From contig JAJXXG010000324.1 of assembly GCA_021781255.1 (NCBI GenBank), forward strand, positions 1 through 6,134: 6,134 nt of DNA, given 5' to 3'. The stretch comes from Acidobacteriota bacterium (GTDB lineage: Bacteria; Acidobacteriota; Terriglobia; Terriglobales; Acidobacteriaceae). Positions 1 through 5,800 of the stretch are shown here, one piece after another. The first letter of the stretch is position 1, and every line of letters starts with the position of its first letter. Both the position numbers and the translations under genes were made by a program. The notes beneath the pieces are model-generated. The model did not search any database and was not told where the DNA came from. It saw only the letters and a program-made list of their open reading frames with translations.

Positions 1-220
1 CGACGCCATGCACCGCATCTCCGCCGCGTTGCTTGAGCGTGAAACGATTGATGCCGAAGAGGTCAAGATGCTCATTGAGGGTAAGGAACTGCCTCCGATC
101 CGTTCCGCGCTGGCCTCGCCCAGTGACACGGGTGGCCCGGGCAACGGCGCACAGGTTCTCAAGCCTGAAAGCCGCGGCTCCTCTGGCTCCATGCCCGAGG
201 GCTCACCCTCCCCGGCATAA
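1..220 (+). CDS. ftsH: FtsH, ATP-dependent zinc metalloprotease, C-terminal end (partial)
   Basis: This is the 3' end of a gene that begins before the window; the reading frame is already open at base 2 (Asp-Ala-Met-His-Arg). The visible 72 residues start with the last helix of the FtsH M41 peptidase domain (ALLERETIDAEEVKMLIEGK), followed by KELPP and a Gly/Ser/Pro-rich tail ending PSPA. FtsH is a membrane-anchored hexameric AAA+ protease that degrades misfolded membrane proteins and selected regulators. Its AAA+ module, Walker motifs and HEXXH site lie outside the window and cannot be checked. The helix pattern followed by a low-complexity tail matches my memory of acidobacterial FtsH proteins. 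The gene ends in TAA and is followed by a strong terminator, so it is probably the last gene of its transcript. Identification is by recognition of the C-terminal helix only. Confidence 0.85.
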   Translation, partial: DAMHRISAALLERETIDAEEVKMLIEGKELPPIRSALASPSDTGGPGNGAQVLKPESRGSSGSMPEGSPSPA

Positions 221-242
221 CTGCAACACATCGCATCAACAC

Positions 243-276
243 AAAAAAAGGCCGCTCCCCTCGGAGCGGCCTTTTT
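243..276. terminator. Bidirectional intrinsic terminator between ftsH and the beta-barrel gene
   Basis: A perfect 9-bp stem (GGCCGCTCC at 250-258, GGAGCGGCC at 263-271) closes a 4-base loop (CCTC). It is flanked by seven A on the left (243-249) and five T on the right (272-276). Each strand therefore reads as a GC-rich hairpin followed by a U-run. It lies 22 bases after the ftsH stop and 24 bases beyond the stop of the convergent minus-strand gene, so it can end transcription from both sides. Confidence 0.95.
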
Positions 277-300
277 ACTGCTCTTGCTTTCTTCGCAGAT

Positions 301-876
301 TTAGAAGATCCGGTAGCTGATGCCCGCGCTCACGCCATACGGATGAAGCTGCGAGTTCTGCAGTTGATACCAGCTCGGCAGTTGCTGAAACTCAAAGTCC
401 ACGGCGCGCAGCGTCCAGCGATTGTCCAGCTTCACGTCCGCGCCGCCGCCGTAGGCAATTGTCTCGCAGCGGCAACTGGTCGCATTGAACTCAAAATTCA
501 TTTCCGTGAGGCCAAACAGCACTTTCCCATACGGCGTCACGCGGCCGAAAAACGTATGAATCGGCACCCGCGGCCCCACCAGGTAGTTGTCCTGGTGAAT
601 ATTGATGTACTGGTGAAGACGCATCCAGCGAGCCTCGGCTTCCAGTTGCACCCAGCGGCTGAAGCGCACGTCCACATATGCCCCCGGCCCCCACAGCCAG
701 TAAGGGCTCGCCTGCGCAACGCCGCCTCCGGCATAATCGGGCTGAATCGCCGAGCCCATCACGCCTACCTGTACTGAAAGACTCCGGCGCGTCGCCGACG
801 GCGCAGCCTGTCCTCGCGCCATCACCGCTCCCGCCGTCAACATCAGGCCCAACAACACCCACGCCGATCGCTGCAT
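301..876 (-). CDS. Outer-membrane beta-barrel protein, 191 aa
   Basis: This encodes a probable small outer-membrane beta-barrel protein. The start at 876 gives a clean signal peptide: MQRSAWVLLG, a hydrophobic core to about residue 20, then an Ala-rich cleavage site near residues 24-25 (GQA-AP). A purine-rich AAGGAAGGGG lies about 10 bases upstream at 886-895. The open frame extends to 1140, but that would bury the signal peptide and overlap the upstream gene. The mature part alternates hydrophobic and polar residues with many aromatics: GAYVDVRFSRWVQLEAEARW (66-85), YGKVLFGLTEMNFEF (116-130) and GGGADVKLDNRWTLRAVDFEFQ (143-164). It ends SYRIF, a C-terminal aromatic typical of substrates of the barrel assembly machinery. 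The pattern resembles the OMP_b-brl/OmpA-like families. A Cys-X-Cys pair (C135, C137) sits in a likely surface loop or hairpin. It is the last gene of the minus-strand block, 163 bases after the M48-like gene. Cargo or function cannot be read from sequence. Confidence 0.82.
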   Translation of the reverse strand: MQRSAWVLLGLMLTAGAVMARGQAAPSATRRSLSVQVGVMGSAIQPDYAGGGVAQASPYWLWGPGAYVDVRFSRWVQLEAEARWMRLHQYINIHQDNYLVGPRVPIHTFFGRVTPYGKVLFGLTEMNFEFNATSCRCETIAYGGGADVKLDNRWTLRAVDFEFQQLPSWYQLQNSQLHPYGVSAGISYRIF

Positions 877-1039
877 TCCGTTCTTGCCCCTTCCTTGATC
901 CTTGTCTCCGGTTCTTATCCATCCGGCCTGGCATTCGCTCGTCGCGCAAAGCGCAAGGTTCCAGCTGCAGTCGGTCCGGGAGTTACGCATCGCTTTGCGG
1001 AACCTCCCCGGCCAACCACCCTCGCTTTCAACTTTGTTG

Positions 1040-2809
1040 TTATTGTCCGGTCGCCGCAGCGCCCGCCGGCCCCTGCGAGCCCGTACTCGGCTGCGCGGGA
1101 GCCGCATTCGGCTGTGCCGGCGCTGCATTTCCCTCCGCATACGGCTGCAACCGGAAGTAGATCGGCGTCACTTCGAACGGCATCTTGTCTCGCGCGTTCA
1201 TCGGCGCATAGCGCTTGGCATCCAGCATGTGCACATGGTCATTCCACGGGTCCACCTTCAGCCAGCTTCCCAGCGGAAACGCCGGAATCTGGCTCATGTC
1301 GTCCCAGTTGATGGCAGGAGCGTCATTTGCAAGCGCGCTCATCCACGGTGTCCCGTCCGGACGCAGCATGCTGTCGCCCAGCAGCGGCGAGTTCATCGCC
1401 TGCAGAGCCTGTCCGCGCGCCGCAAGCTGTTTCCAGTAGAGCCCCGCACTTGCCAGCTTGTCCTTGTACATCGAGGCTTCCAGAAACTTCATCGCCTCCG
1501 TCACGGCTGACTCGTCATCCGCCTGCGTGTGTGACATGTCAATCCGCTGGAAGGTCGCTGAATCGGGGAAGAGCAGCCGGTCGCTGAAGGCATACCGCGT
1601 GTCGATGTGATGCCCCAGCGCCACGTGCGCCAGTTCCAGCGCAATCACTGACGCGATTGACTCCTCGTTCGGCAGTGTGTCCAGCAGCCCCTTGCTGATG
1701 AGGATGGTGTTGCCCACGGTCGTCGCTTCAACCGTATCCGTCAGCAACACGCGGCAGTGTACGGGCGTTTCAAAGGCCAGGTTGTTCGGCACCGCAAGGT
1801 TCACCACAATCTGGTCCAGCACCTTCTGTTCATAGCCATCCGGCGTCACCGGCGCCAGCAGTCCAGCCGTTTCCAGCCGGTCCAGCACGTTGTCCTCGGC
1901 CTGCTGCACCCATTTGCGCTCGGCCTGGAGCGGGCTCACATCCTGTGACTGGTCGCTCTTGTCCACGGCGTTCTGCACCGTGATATTCACGTTTTCGCTC
2001 TCGCGCGTGGGCAGCCGCAGGCTGTAGCCCCAGAAGCGTGTCTGCGCTTTCAAGCCAATCGGCTGCTTGTCTGACCCGATGTTGCTCTCCTCCACATAGA
2101 TCTCCACCGGTAGCCACACTCCCGGCTGCAGGTTCATCCGCCAGCTGTCAAAGTGGAAGAAATACCGCGAATCCTCTTCGTCGTGCGGCCCGGTATACGT
2201 GCCGTTGAACCGCACCACATTGCCACCCTGGTCCTCAATCCAGATGCGACCGTAGAAGCGGCCCATTCCGCGCACCTTCGGATGCACGTCAAACACCCAC
2301 GTCCGCACCGAACCCAGGAACTCCTTGCGCACGTAGCTGAACACATAGTTCTGCTGGTCAAAGCCCGTCGGGTCAAGGAACATCATGTCCATAAAGCCCG
2401 TAGGCTGGAAGGTGTACTTCCTGTCCAGACCCAGCACCTTCGTCAGATTCTTGATGGCCGCGAGCGATCCCTTGAAGAACCCGCTCTTCTCGTCCGAGCG
2501 CGGCTCGTATTCCTTGCCATAAAATGCCTTGCCAAAGTCCACGCGGCTCAGCGTGTACTGGTCCTTGATTGGCACCTCCAGCAGCTTGACATCCGGCCGC
2601 GTTTCCTGGATGTAGGTCTCCACAAGCGGCGCGCGCTCGCGAATGTTGCGGATGATGACCTTCTCCTGGGCAATCGCCTTCTGCACCAGTGCTTCCTGTG
2701 CCGGCGTCAGCGGGTGAGCCTGCTGGAATGCAGGGGTTCTTTTTGCATACGCGCAGCTCACACTCAGCGCTATGGCAAGGAGGGTGAGGGAAATCTTCCG
2801 AAACGTCAT
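1040..2809 (-). CDS. Exported M48-like protein with degenerate HEXXH motif, 589 aa
   Basis: The start at 2809 is supported by AGGAG at 2816-2820, six bases upstream, and by a signal peptide (MTFRKISLTLLAIALSVSCAYA, probable cleavage after A22). A lipobox is not convincing because Ser is at -3 before C19. Residues about 80-270 are beta-rich and aromatic (YVFSYVRKEF, RFYGRIWIED, RYFFHFDSWR, GVWLPVEIYVEE), reminiscent of LolA-like or outer-membrane lipoprotein-sorting folds; this is an impression by eye. Residues about 345-470 follow an M48 peptidase pattern: ILISKGLLDTLPNEESIASVIA, then the active-site helix LELAHVALGHH (391-401). In active M48 enzymes this reads HEXXH; here the first zinc-binding His is Leu391 (CTG at 1637-1639), while E392 and H395 remain. 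The usual EAD third-ligand segment has no clear match; the nearest is QADDES (429-434). A Pro/Ala tail ends the protein with a tandem NAAPAQP repeat (561-574). It is probably a periplasmic or surface pseudo-peptidase, possibly a chaperone or binding protein. No terminator separates it from its neighbours. Confidence 0.8.
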   Translation of the reverse strand: MTFRKISLTLLAIALSVSCAYAKRTPAFQQAHPLTPAQEALVQKAIAQEKVIIRNIRERAPLVETYIQETRPDVKLLEVPIKDQYTLSRVDFGKAFYGKEYEPRSDEKSGFFKGSLAAIKNLTKVLGLDRKYTFQPTGFMDMMFLDPTGFDQQNYVFSYVRKEFLGSVRTWVFDVHPKVRGMGRFYGRIWIEDQGGNVVRFNGTYTGPHDEEDSRYFFHFDSWRMNLQPGVWLPVEIYVEESNIGSDKQPIGLKAQTRFWGYSLRLPTRESENVNITVQNAVDKSDQSQDVSPLQAERKWVQQAEDNVLDRLETAGLLAPVTPDGYEQKVLDQIVVNLAVPNNLAFETPVHCRVLLTDTVEATTVGNTILISKGLLDTLPNEESIASVIALELAHVALGHHIDTRYAFSDRLLFPDSATFQRIDMSHTQADDESAVTEAMKFLEASMYKDKLASAGLYWKQLAARGQALQAMNSPLLGDSMLRPDGTPWMSALANDAPAINWDDMSQIPAFPLGSWLKVDPWNDHVHMLDAKRYAPMNARDKMPFEVTPIYFRLQPYAEGNAAPAQPNAAPAQPSTGSQGPAGAAATGQ

Positions 2810-2815
2810 GGGTTG

Positions 2816-2820
2816 CTCCT
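2816..2820 (-). promoter_or_regulatory. Shine-Dalgarno for the M48-like gene
   Basis: The minus strand reads AGGAG six bases before the ATG at 2809, a near-ideal ribosome binding site. It fixes the start and agrees with the signal peptide that immediately follows. Confidence 0.8.
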
Positions 2821-2937
2821 GGCTTGTATTCGTGCCAATTTTTTGTACTTGTCCTTCTTGCCCCGCCCATCGCCGCCGAGTGTGAAAGTCTGATCGGAAC
2901 GTCCAGGACGATGTTGATGGCCCGCACTGTCTGGCGC

Positions 2938-3999
2938 TCAGGCCAGTTGAAAACTAATTGTGATATTCGTTGTCAGGTCCACAGGATGACCATCCCGCGT
3001 CGCCGGCTTGAAGCGAATCTCCTGGGCTACGCGCCGTGCTTCCTGGTCCAGCCCATGCCCCAGCCCATGCACCACGTCATGCACAATCACGTGCCCTGTC
3101 GCTGTGAATGTCACCCGTAAAACCACATCGCCCTGCACTTTCAGCGCCCGCGCTTCTGCCGTATAGTGCACCGGCGGCTTCGAAAGCACTTCCAGATTTG
3201 TCGAAGCCGGCGTCTCGATGCGAGCGGCCGGTCTGGATGCTGTGGTCACACCGGGAATCCCCACTGAGGCCACATGCCCCGCATATCCATGCTCAGCTGT
3301 GCCTGTTCCACCCGGCAGTCCTGTCTGCGCCACGCGGCCCATCATTCCAGCGTTCGAGCCACGCCGCAGTCCGTTTCCAATTCCCGTTGAGCCCACCACG
3401 CCGCGCGGCGCTGCTGCCTCGCCCTGCATTCCGCCGTAGGGGTTGCCCAGCGCTGCCACCGTTGCCGGTCGCGACGCGTTCGCGTTCGGCCTCACACCAT
3501 GCATGTCGCCCAGGTGAACCTGCTCCACCGCTGGATGCGCCTGTTTTTCTGTCGCAGGGGCGGCCGCCGTCAGTGCCGCGTGTGGCTGCGGAGCCAGCAC
3601 AATCGCCGGCCGCACGGTTTCCATCTTCGGCATGGCCAGGTGAGCTTGCATCTGCACAGGCTTCAGCACGGGCTTCGGCTGCTCAAAGTGAATTTTAGGC
3701 GCCAGCAGCTTCACTTCCGCAGGCTTCGGCAGCACGGGAGCCTTCTGCGGCGGAGGCATCTTCACTTTGACTTTCGGCTGCGGTGGAGGCGTAGTTGGGA
3801 AGATCAGCTCCGTCTGTTCATAGTGGTGTTGAATCACGTGTTTGGCCATTAGCCCAACCCAGATCGAAAGGCCCAGGAGCACCACGTTCACCACGGCGCT
3901 GGTCAAGAAAGGCGCGCGACGTCCCGTCTCCTCGGGCAAAAGCCCCAGCCGAATGTTCACCGGGTACTCATTCGCTATTGGATACTCGTTTGCCGCCAT
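2938..3999 (-). CDS. TonB-family energy transducer, 353 aa
   Basis: This is a TonB-like protein that would couple the inner-membrane proton-motive force (through ExbB/ExbD, not in this window) to outer-membrane TonB-dependent transporters. Order of parts: a cytoplasmic N-terminus (1-30); one transmembrane segment (about 31-51, FLTSAVVNVVLLGLSIWVGLM); a Pro/Lys-rich periplasmic spacer (about 68-116, PPPQPKVKVKMPPP); a long Gly/Ala/His-rich linker to about 265; and a C-terminal TonB domain (269-353). The domain shows the family pattern PPVHYTAEARALKVQGDVVLRV, LDQEARRVAQEIRFKPATRDGHPV and a final beta strand ITISFQLA. The transmembrane segment lacks the conserved His of E. coli TonB, as in many non-proteobacterial TonB-like proteins. 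The N-terminus carries a short duplication (ANEYPI, ANEYPV). AAGGA at 4009-4013, nine bases before the ATG, supports the start. The stop of an upstream ORF lies 12 bases away. Assignment to the family is secure; the transporter partner is unknown, so no gene symbol is given. Confidence 0.9.
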   Translation of the reverse strand: MAANEYPIANEYPVNIRLGLLPEETGRRAPFLTSAVVNVVLLGLSIWVGLMAKHVIQHHYEQTELIFPTTPPPQPKVKVKMPPPQKAPVLPKPAEVKLLAPKIHFEQPKPVLKPVQMQAHLAMPKMETVRPAIVLAPQPHAALTAAAPATEKQAHPAVEQVHLGDMHGVRPNANASRPATVAALGNPYGGMQGEAAAPRGVVGSTGIGNGLRRGSNAGMMGRVAQTGLPGGTGTAEHGYAGHVASVGIPGVTTASRPAARIETPASTNLEVLSKPPVHYTAEARALKVQGDVVLRVTFTATGHVIVHDVVHGLGHGLDQEARRVAQEIRFKPATRDGHPVDLTTNITISFQLA

Positions 4000-4008
4000 C
4001 CTCTCGAA

Positions 4009-4013
4009 TCCTT
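4009..4013 (-). promoter_or_regulatory. Shine-Dalgarno for the tonB-like gene, overlapping the upstream stop codon
   Basis: The minus strand reads AAGGA nine bases before the ATG at 3999. Its first two A are the last two bases of the TAA (4012-4014) that ends the upstream ORF. A ribosome terminating there would sit on this site, which is compatible with translational coupling. Confidence 0.65.
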
Positions 4014-4431
4014 ATGCTCCAGCCGTCAAAACGTTGCAGTTTTCGTCCCCGCCTGCGAACCCCTCGCAGGTTGGATGCAGCCCGCGTACTTGCCGTTCAA
4101 TCCATCCATCGAGATTGCTGAGTCCCGGATGCTTCTCGTTTATTTCTAATGCATTGAAGGCCCAGGAATCGTCAACATTCAATCCCACCAAATCTTGGAG
4201 TTCAGTCAGTCTGCTCACGGCCCGCCCGCGGGCCGCACACTCAATGCAACCCCGGCCATCAGCGTGCCGGTGCATTCTGGGCTCATCAGCCATCAGGGGA
4301 ATGTAGGGAAATCCGATGGACAAGCACTCCGTGGACCTCTCGCGCCTCGCCGCCTTTGTCTGCGCGCGCTTGAGCCCCGCTGCGATTTTGACTGTGTCTT
4401 GCGCCAGCTTCCTCAGCCCAACCCTGGACAT
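4012..4431 (-). CDS. Hypothetical protein, 139 aa, directly upstream of the tonB-like gene
   Basis: I do not recognise this product. Three observations favour a real gene. The ATG at 4431 is preceded by AGGAG at 4439-4443 with ideal 7-base spacing. The stop codon lies 12 bases before the tonB-like start, inside its ribosome binding site. The frame also fills most of an otherwise empty 690-base gap. The protein is soluble, with no signal peptide or membrane segment. It has a basic N-terminus (LRKLAQDTVKIAAGLKRAQTKAARR, about residues 6-30), then a Cys/His-containing middle (C36, MHRHADGRGCIEC at 53-65), then a more acidic C-terminal half (LTELQDLVGLNVDDSWAFNALEINEKHPGL, about 75-104) with two further Cys (C122, C132). 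Against it, third-position GC is high in the first half but weaker in the second, and no family is evident. The cysteines could suggest metal binding, but this is speculative. It may be a small regulatory or envelope-accessory protein, or a chance ORF. Confidence 0.45.
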   Translation of the reverse strand: MSRVGLRKLAQDTVKIAAGLKRAQTKAARRERSTECLSIGFPYIPLMADEPRMHRHADGRGCIECAARGRAVSRLTELQDLVGLNVDDSWAFNALEINEKHPGLSNLDGWIERQVRGLHPTCEGFAGGDENCNVLTAGA

Positions 4432-4438
4432 CCTGTCA

Positions 4439-4443
4439 CTCCT
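4439..4443 (-). promoter_or_regulatory. Shine-Dalgarno for the 139-aa hypothetical ORF
   Basis: The minus strand reads AGGAG seven bases before the ATG at 4431. This is the main reason for taking the ORF seriously and for choosing this start over the internal Met at residue 47 (4293), which has no such site. Confidence 0.5.
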
Positions 4444-4453
4444 GTTTTGTCCA

Positions 4454-4533
4454 AGGCAGAAGGAAAAAATCGCACTCCGCTTTGTGCGGAGGTCGTCAAT
4501 GACCCCAAGCTTCGCTTGCCTGTCCTTCCGCCT
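4454..4533. repeat. Compound palindromic element (possible REP/MITE-like repeat or structured leader)
   Basis: An outer inverted repeat (AGGCAGAAGGA at 4454-4464 and TCCTTCCGCCT at 4523-4533; 10 of 11 pairs) encloses smaller palindromes. These are CTCCGC-TTTGT-GCGGAG (4475-4491), GGTC-GTCAAT-GACC (4491-4504, sharing one base with the previous stem) and CAAGC-TTC-GCTTG (4506-4518). The whole 80-base block could fold as a multibranched structure on either strand. It sits in the divergent intergenic region, upstream of the minus-strand block. Such nested palindromes are typical of dispersed extragenic repeats, but only one copy is visible here. Confidence 0.5.
4464..4488 (-). terminator. Hairpin plus U-run on the minus strand, upstream of the hypothetical/tonB block
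   Basis: Read on the minus strand, CGCAC (4488-4484) pairs with GTGCG (4475-4471) across an 8-base loop. One A and six T (4469-4464) follow directly. The stem is short (5 bp), so termination would be weak. It competes with the CTCCGC/GCGGAG hairpin, which uses overlapping bases. It could be an attenuator in the leader of the minus-strand block, a terminator for minus-strand transcription entering from the galE side, or simply part of the palindromic element. Confidence 0.35.
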
Positions 4534-4622
4534 GCACGCTCATGCCCGGCAAAAACGACCTGTTTTGCAATGCTTGACCAAGGCTGCCGTCTATTTCGGA
4601 CGGTCTCAAGGAATCCCGGAGC

Positions 4623-4651
4623 TTGCCTGCAATTCCCGCCTTCTGTATAGA
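4623..4651 (+). promoter_or_regulatory. Probable sigma70-type promoter for galE
   Basis: TTGCCT (4623-4628) and TATAGA (4646-4651) are separated by exactly 17 bases, each matching 4 of 6 consensus positions. The -10 box is preceded by CTG, giving a partial extended -10. The expected start of transcription is near 4658, leaving a leader of about 35 bases before the GTG. An inverted repeat overlaps the predicted start (see separate entry). Confidence 0.45.
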
Positions 4652-4653
4652 CT

Positions 4654-4672
4654 AACGGTAAACTAATCCGTT
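4654..4672 (+). promoter_or_regulatory. Inverted repeat at the predicted galE transcription start
   Basis: AACGG (4654-4658) and CCGTT (4668-4672) flank a 9-base AT-rich spacer just downstream of the putative -10 box. The position suits an operator or a small leader hairpin. Five-base arms can occur by chance, so this is tentative. Confidence 0.25.
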
Positions 4673-4692
4673 CAGGAAAGGACAGGATTTTT

Positions 4693-5721
4693 GTGAATCT
4701 CTTGGTTACCGGGGGTGCGGGGTATATCGGTGGTACCGTCGCATCTCTTCTTGTTGCGCAGGGCCACTCTGTCACCGTTCTTGACAATCTTGGCCATAGC
4801 CGCCGTGAGGCTATGCCCGCAGGTGTCCGCTTTGTGGAGGGGGACATCGAAGACAGGGTCTTGCTTGAAAACCTTTTCACTGCCGCCACCAATGAGAAAG
4901 AACCCTTCCACGCCGTCCTTCATTTCGCAGCGCTTATTGAGGCTGGCGAGTCCATGCGCCATCCCGAGCAGTTCTTCCGCAACAACTCCGCCTCCACCCT
5001 CGCTTTGCTTGAGGCCATGCTATCCGCCGGGCCGCGCACCCTTGTCTTTTCCTCCACGGCCGCGGTCTATGGCGAGCCTGAAGTTGTTCCCATCCCGGAA
5101 ACCGCCCGCCTGCAGCCCACCAATGCCTACGGCGAATCCAAACTCCTCGTCGAGCAGATGCTCACCTGGTTCCACCGCATCCACGGCTTCCGTTATGCCT
5201 CGCTCCGCTACTTCAATGTAGCCGGCGCGCCCGAAGGCCCTGATGGAATCACCCGCGGCGAAGCCCACGATCCGGAAACCCATCTTATCCCGCTCATCCT
5301 TGACGTCGCCCTCGGCCGCCGACCGTCCATCCGAATCTATGGCGAAGATTACCCAACCCCTGACGGCACCTGCGTCCGCGACTACATTCACGTCTCCGAC
5401 CTTGCCGAGGCCCACATCCTCGCCCTCAAGGCCCTCGAATCCGGAACCAGTCAATCCGGCTCCGCGCACGACGGTCGCCTCATCTTCAACCTTGGCAACG
5501 GCAAGGGCTTCAGCGTCCGCGAGGTCATCGAGTCGGCACGACGCGTCACCCAGCACGCAATCCCCACTGAAGTCCAGCCGCGCCGCCCCGGTGACCCCGC
5601 TGTTCTCGTCGCCTCTTCTGACAAGGCCATCCGCGAGCTTGGCTGGCAACCCCGCTACACCCAGCTCGACGAAATCCTGCGCACAGCCTGGGTCTGGCAC
5701 CAGCAGCGGTATCGCGCCTGA
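4693..5721 (+). CDS. galE: UDP-glucose 4-epimerase, 342 aa
   Basis: GalE interconverts UDP-glucose and UDP-galactose in the cytoplasm, serving the Leloir pathway and supplying galactosyl donors for lipopolysaccharide or exopolysaccharide. It is a complete extended short-chain dehydrogenase/reductase of normal length (E. coli GalE is 338 aa). The NAD-binding Rossmann motif GGAGYIGG is at residues 7-14 and the following acidic residue at D31 (VLDNLGHS). HFAALIEAGES is at 78-87, and the catalytic triad appears as T122 (FSSTAAVYG), Y146 and K150 (YGESK). RYFNVAGA (172-179) and the sugar-side segment RRPGDPAVLVASSDKAIRELGW (297-318) complete the pattern. By eye, the position matching E. coli Y299, which influences acceptance of N-acetylated sugars, is Leu305, so specificity is not certain. 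The start is GTG: it puts the first beta strand two residues in, and AGGA (4684-4687) lies five bases upstream. It is divergent from the TonB block and appears monocistronic. Other nucleotide-sugar epimerases are possible but less likely. Confidence 0.93.
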   Translation: MNLLVTGGAGYIGGTVASLLVAQGHSVTVLDNLGHSRREAMPAGVRFVEGDIEDRVLLENLFTAATNEKEPFHAVLHFAALIEAGESMRHPEQFFRNNSASTLALLEAMLSAGPRTLVFSSTAAVYGEPEVVPIPETARLQPTNAYGESKLLVEQMLTWFHRIHGFRYASLRYFNVAGAPEGPDGITRGEAHDPETHLIPLILDVALGRRPSIRIYGEDYPTPDGTCVRDYIHVSDLAEAHILALKALESGTSQSGSAHDGRLIFNLGNGKGFSVREVIESARRVTQHAIPTEVQPRRPGDPAVLVASSDKAIRELGWQPRYTQLDEILRTAWVWHQQRYRA

Positions 5722-5800
5722 TTGACAAAGCCGTTCCCTCGCAGGTGCTCGCCCGCAACTCTCAATGGCGAATGCATGCGATGCGCGCATATTCTGTATT

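Noticed and set aside
877..1140. Upstream extension of the beta-barrel ORF to 1140 (88 extra residues).
   Set aside because: The extension is Arg-rich, overlaps the end of the M48-like gene by about 100 bases and would bury a clear signal peptide. The start at 876 has both the signal peptide and a purine-rich upstream site.
2803..2870. Lipoprotein signal (lipobox) at Cys19 of the M48-like protein.
   Set aside because: The residues before Cys are S-V-S; the -3 Ser is a poor lipobox and AYA just after gives a better signal peptidase I site.
2153..2893. Plus-strand ORF (246 aa) opposite the M48-like gene.
   Set aside because: It is antisense to a well-supported gene with signal peptide and ribosome binding site. 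It is His/Arg/Leu-rich without domain character.
4646..4651. Minus-strand promoter for the tonB block using TATACA opposite the galE -10 box.
   Set aside because: No -35-like hexamer lies at the right spacing on the minus strand. The start of the minus-strand transcript remains unknown.
4195..4666. Two overlapping plus-strand ORFs ahead of galE.
   Set aside because: Both are low-complexity, Arg/Cys/Ser-rich, run through the palindromic element and the galE promoter, and lack convincing ribosome binding sites.
5722..5750. Perfect TTGACA -35 box immediately after the galE stop.
   Set aside because: At 16-18 bases downstream the sequence is GC-rich (GTGCTC region) with nothing like a -10 box, so a promoter is not supported.
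5020..5790. Long minus-strand ORF (256 aa) opposite galE.
   Set aside because: It lies almost wholly antisense to an unmistakable galE and has the biased composition expected from mirrored GC-rich codons. No family is recognisable.
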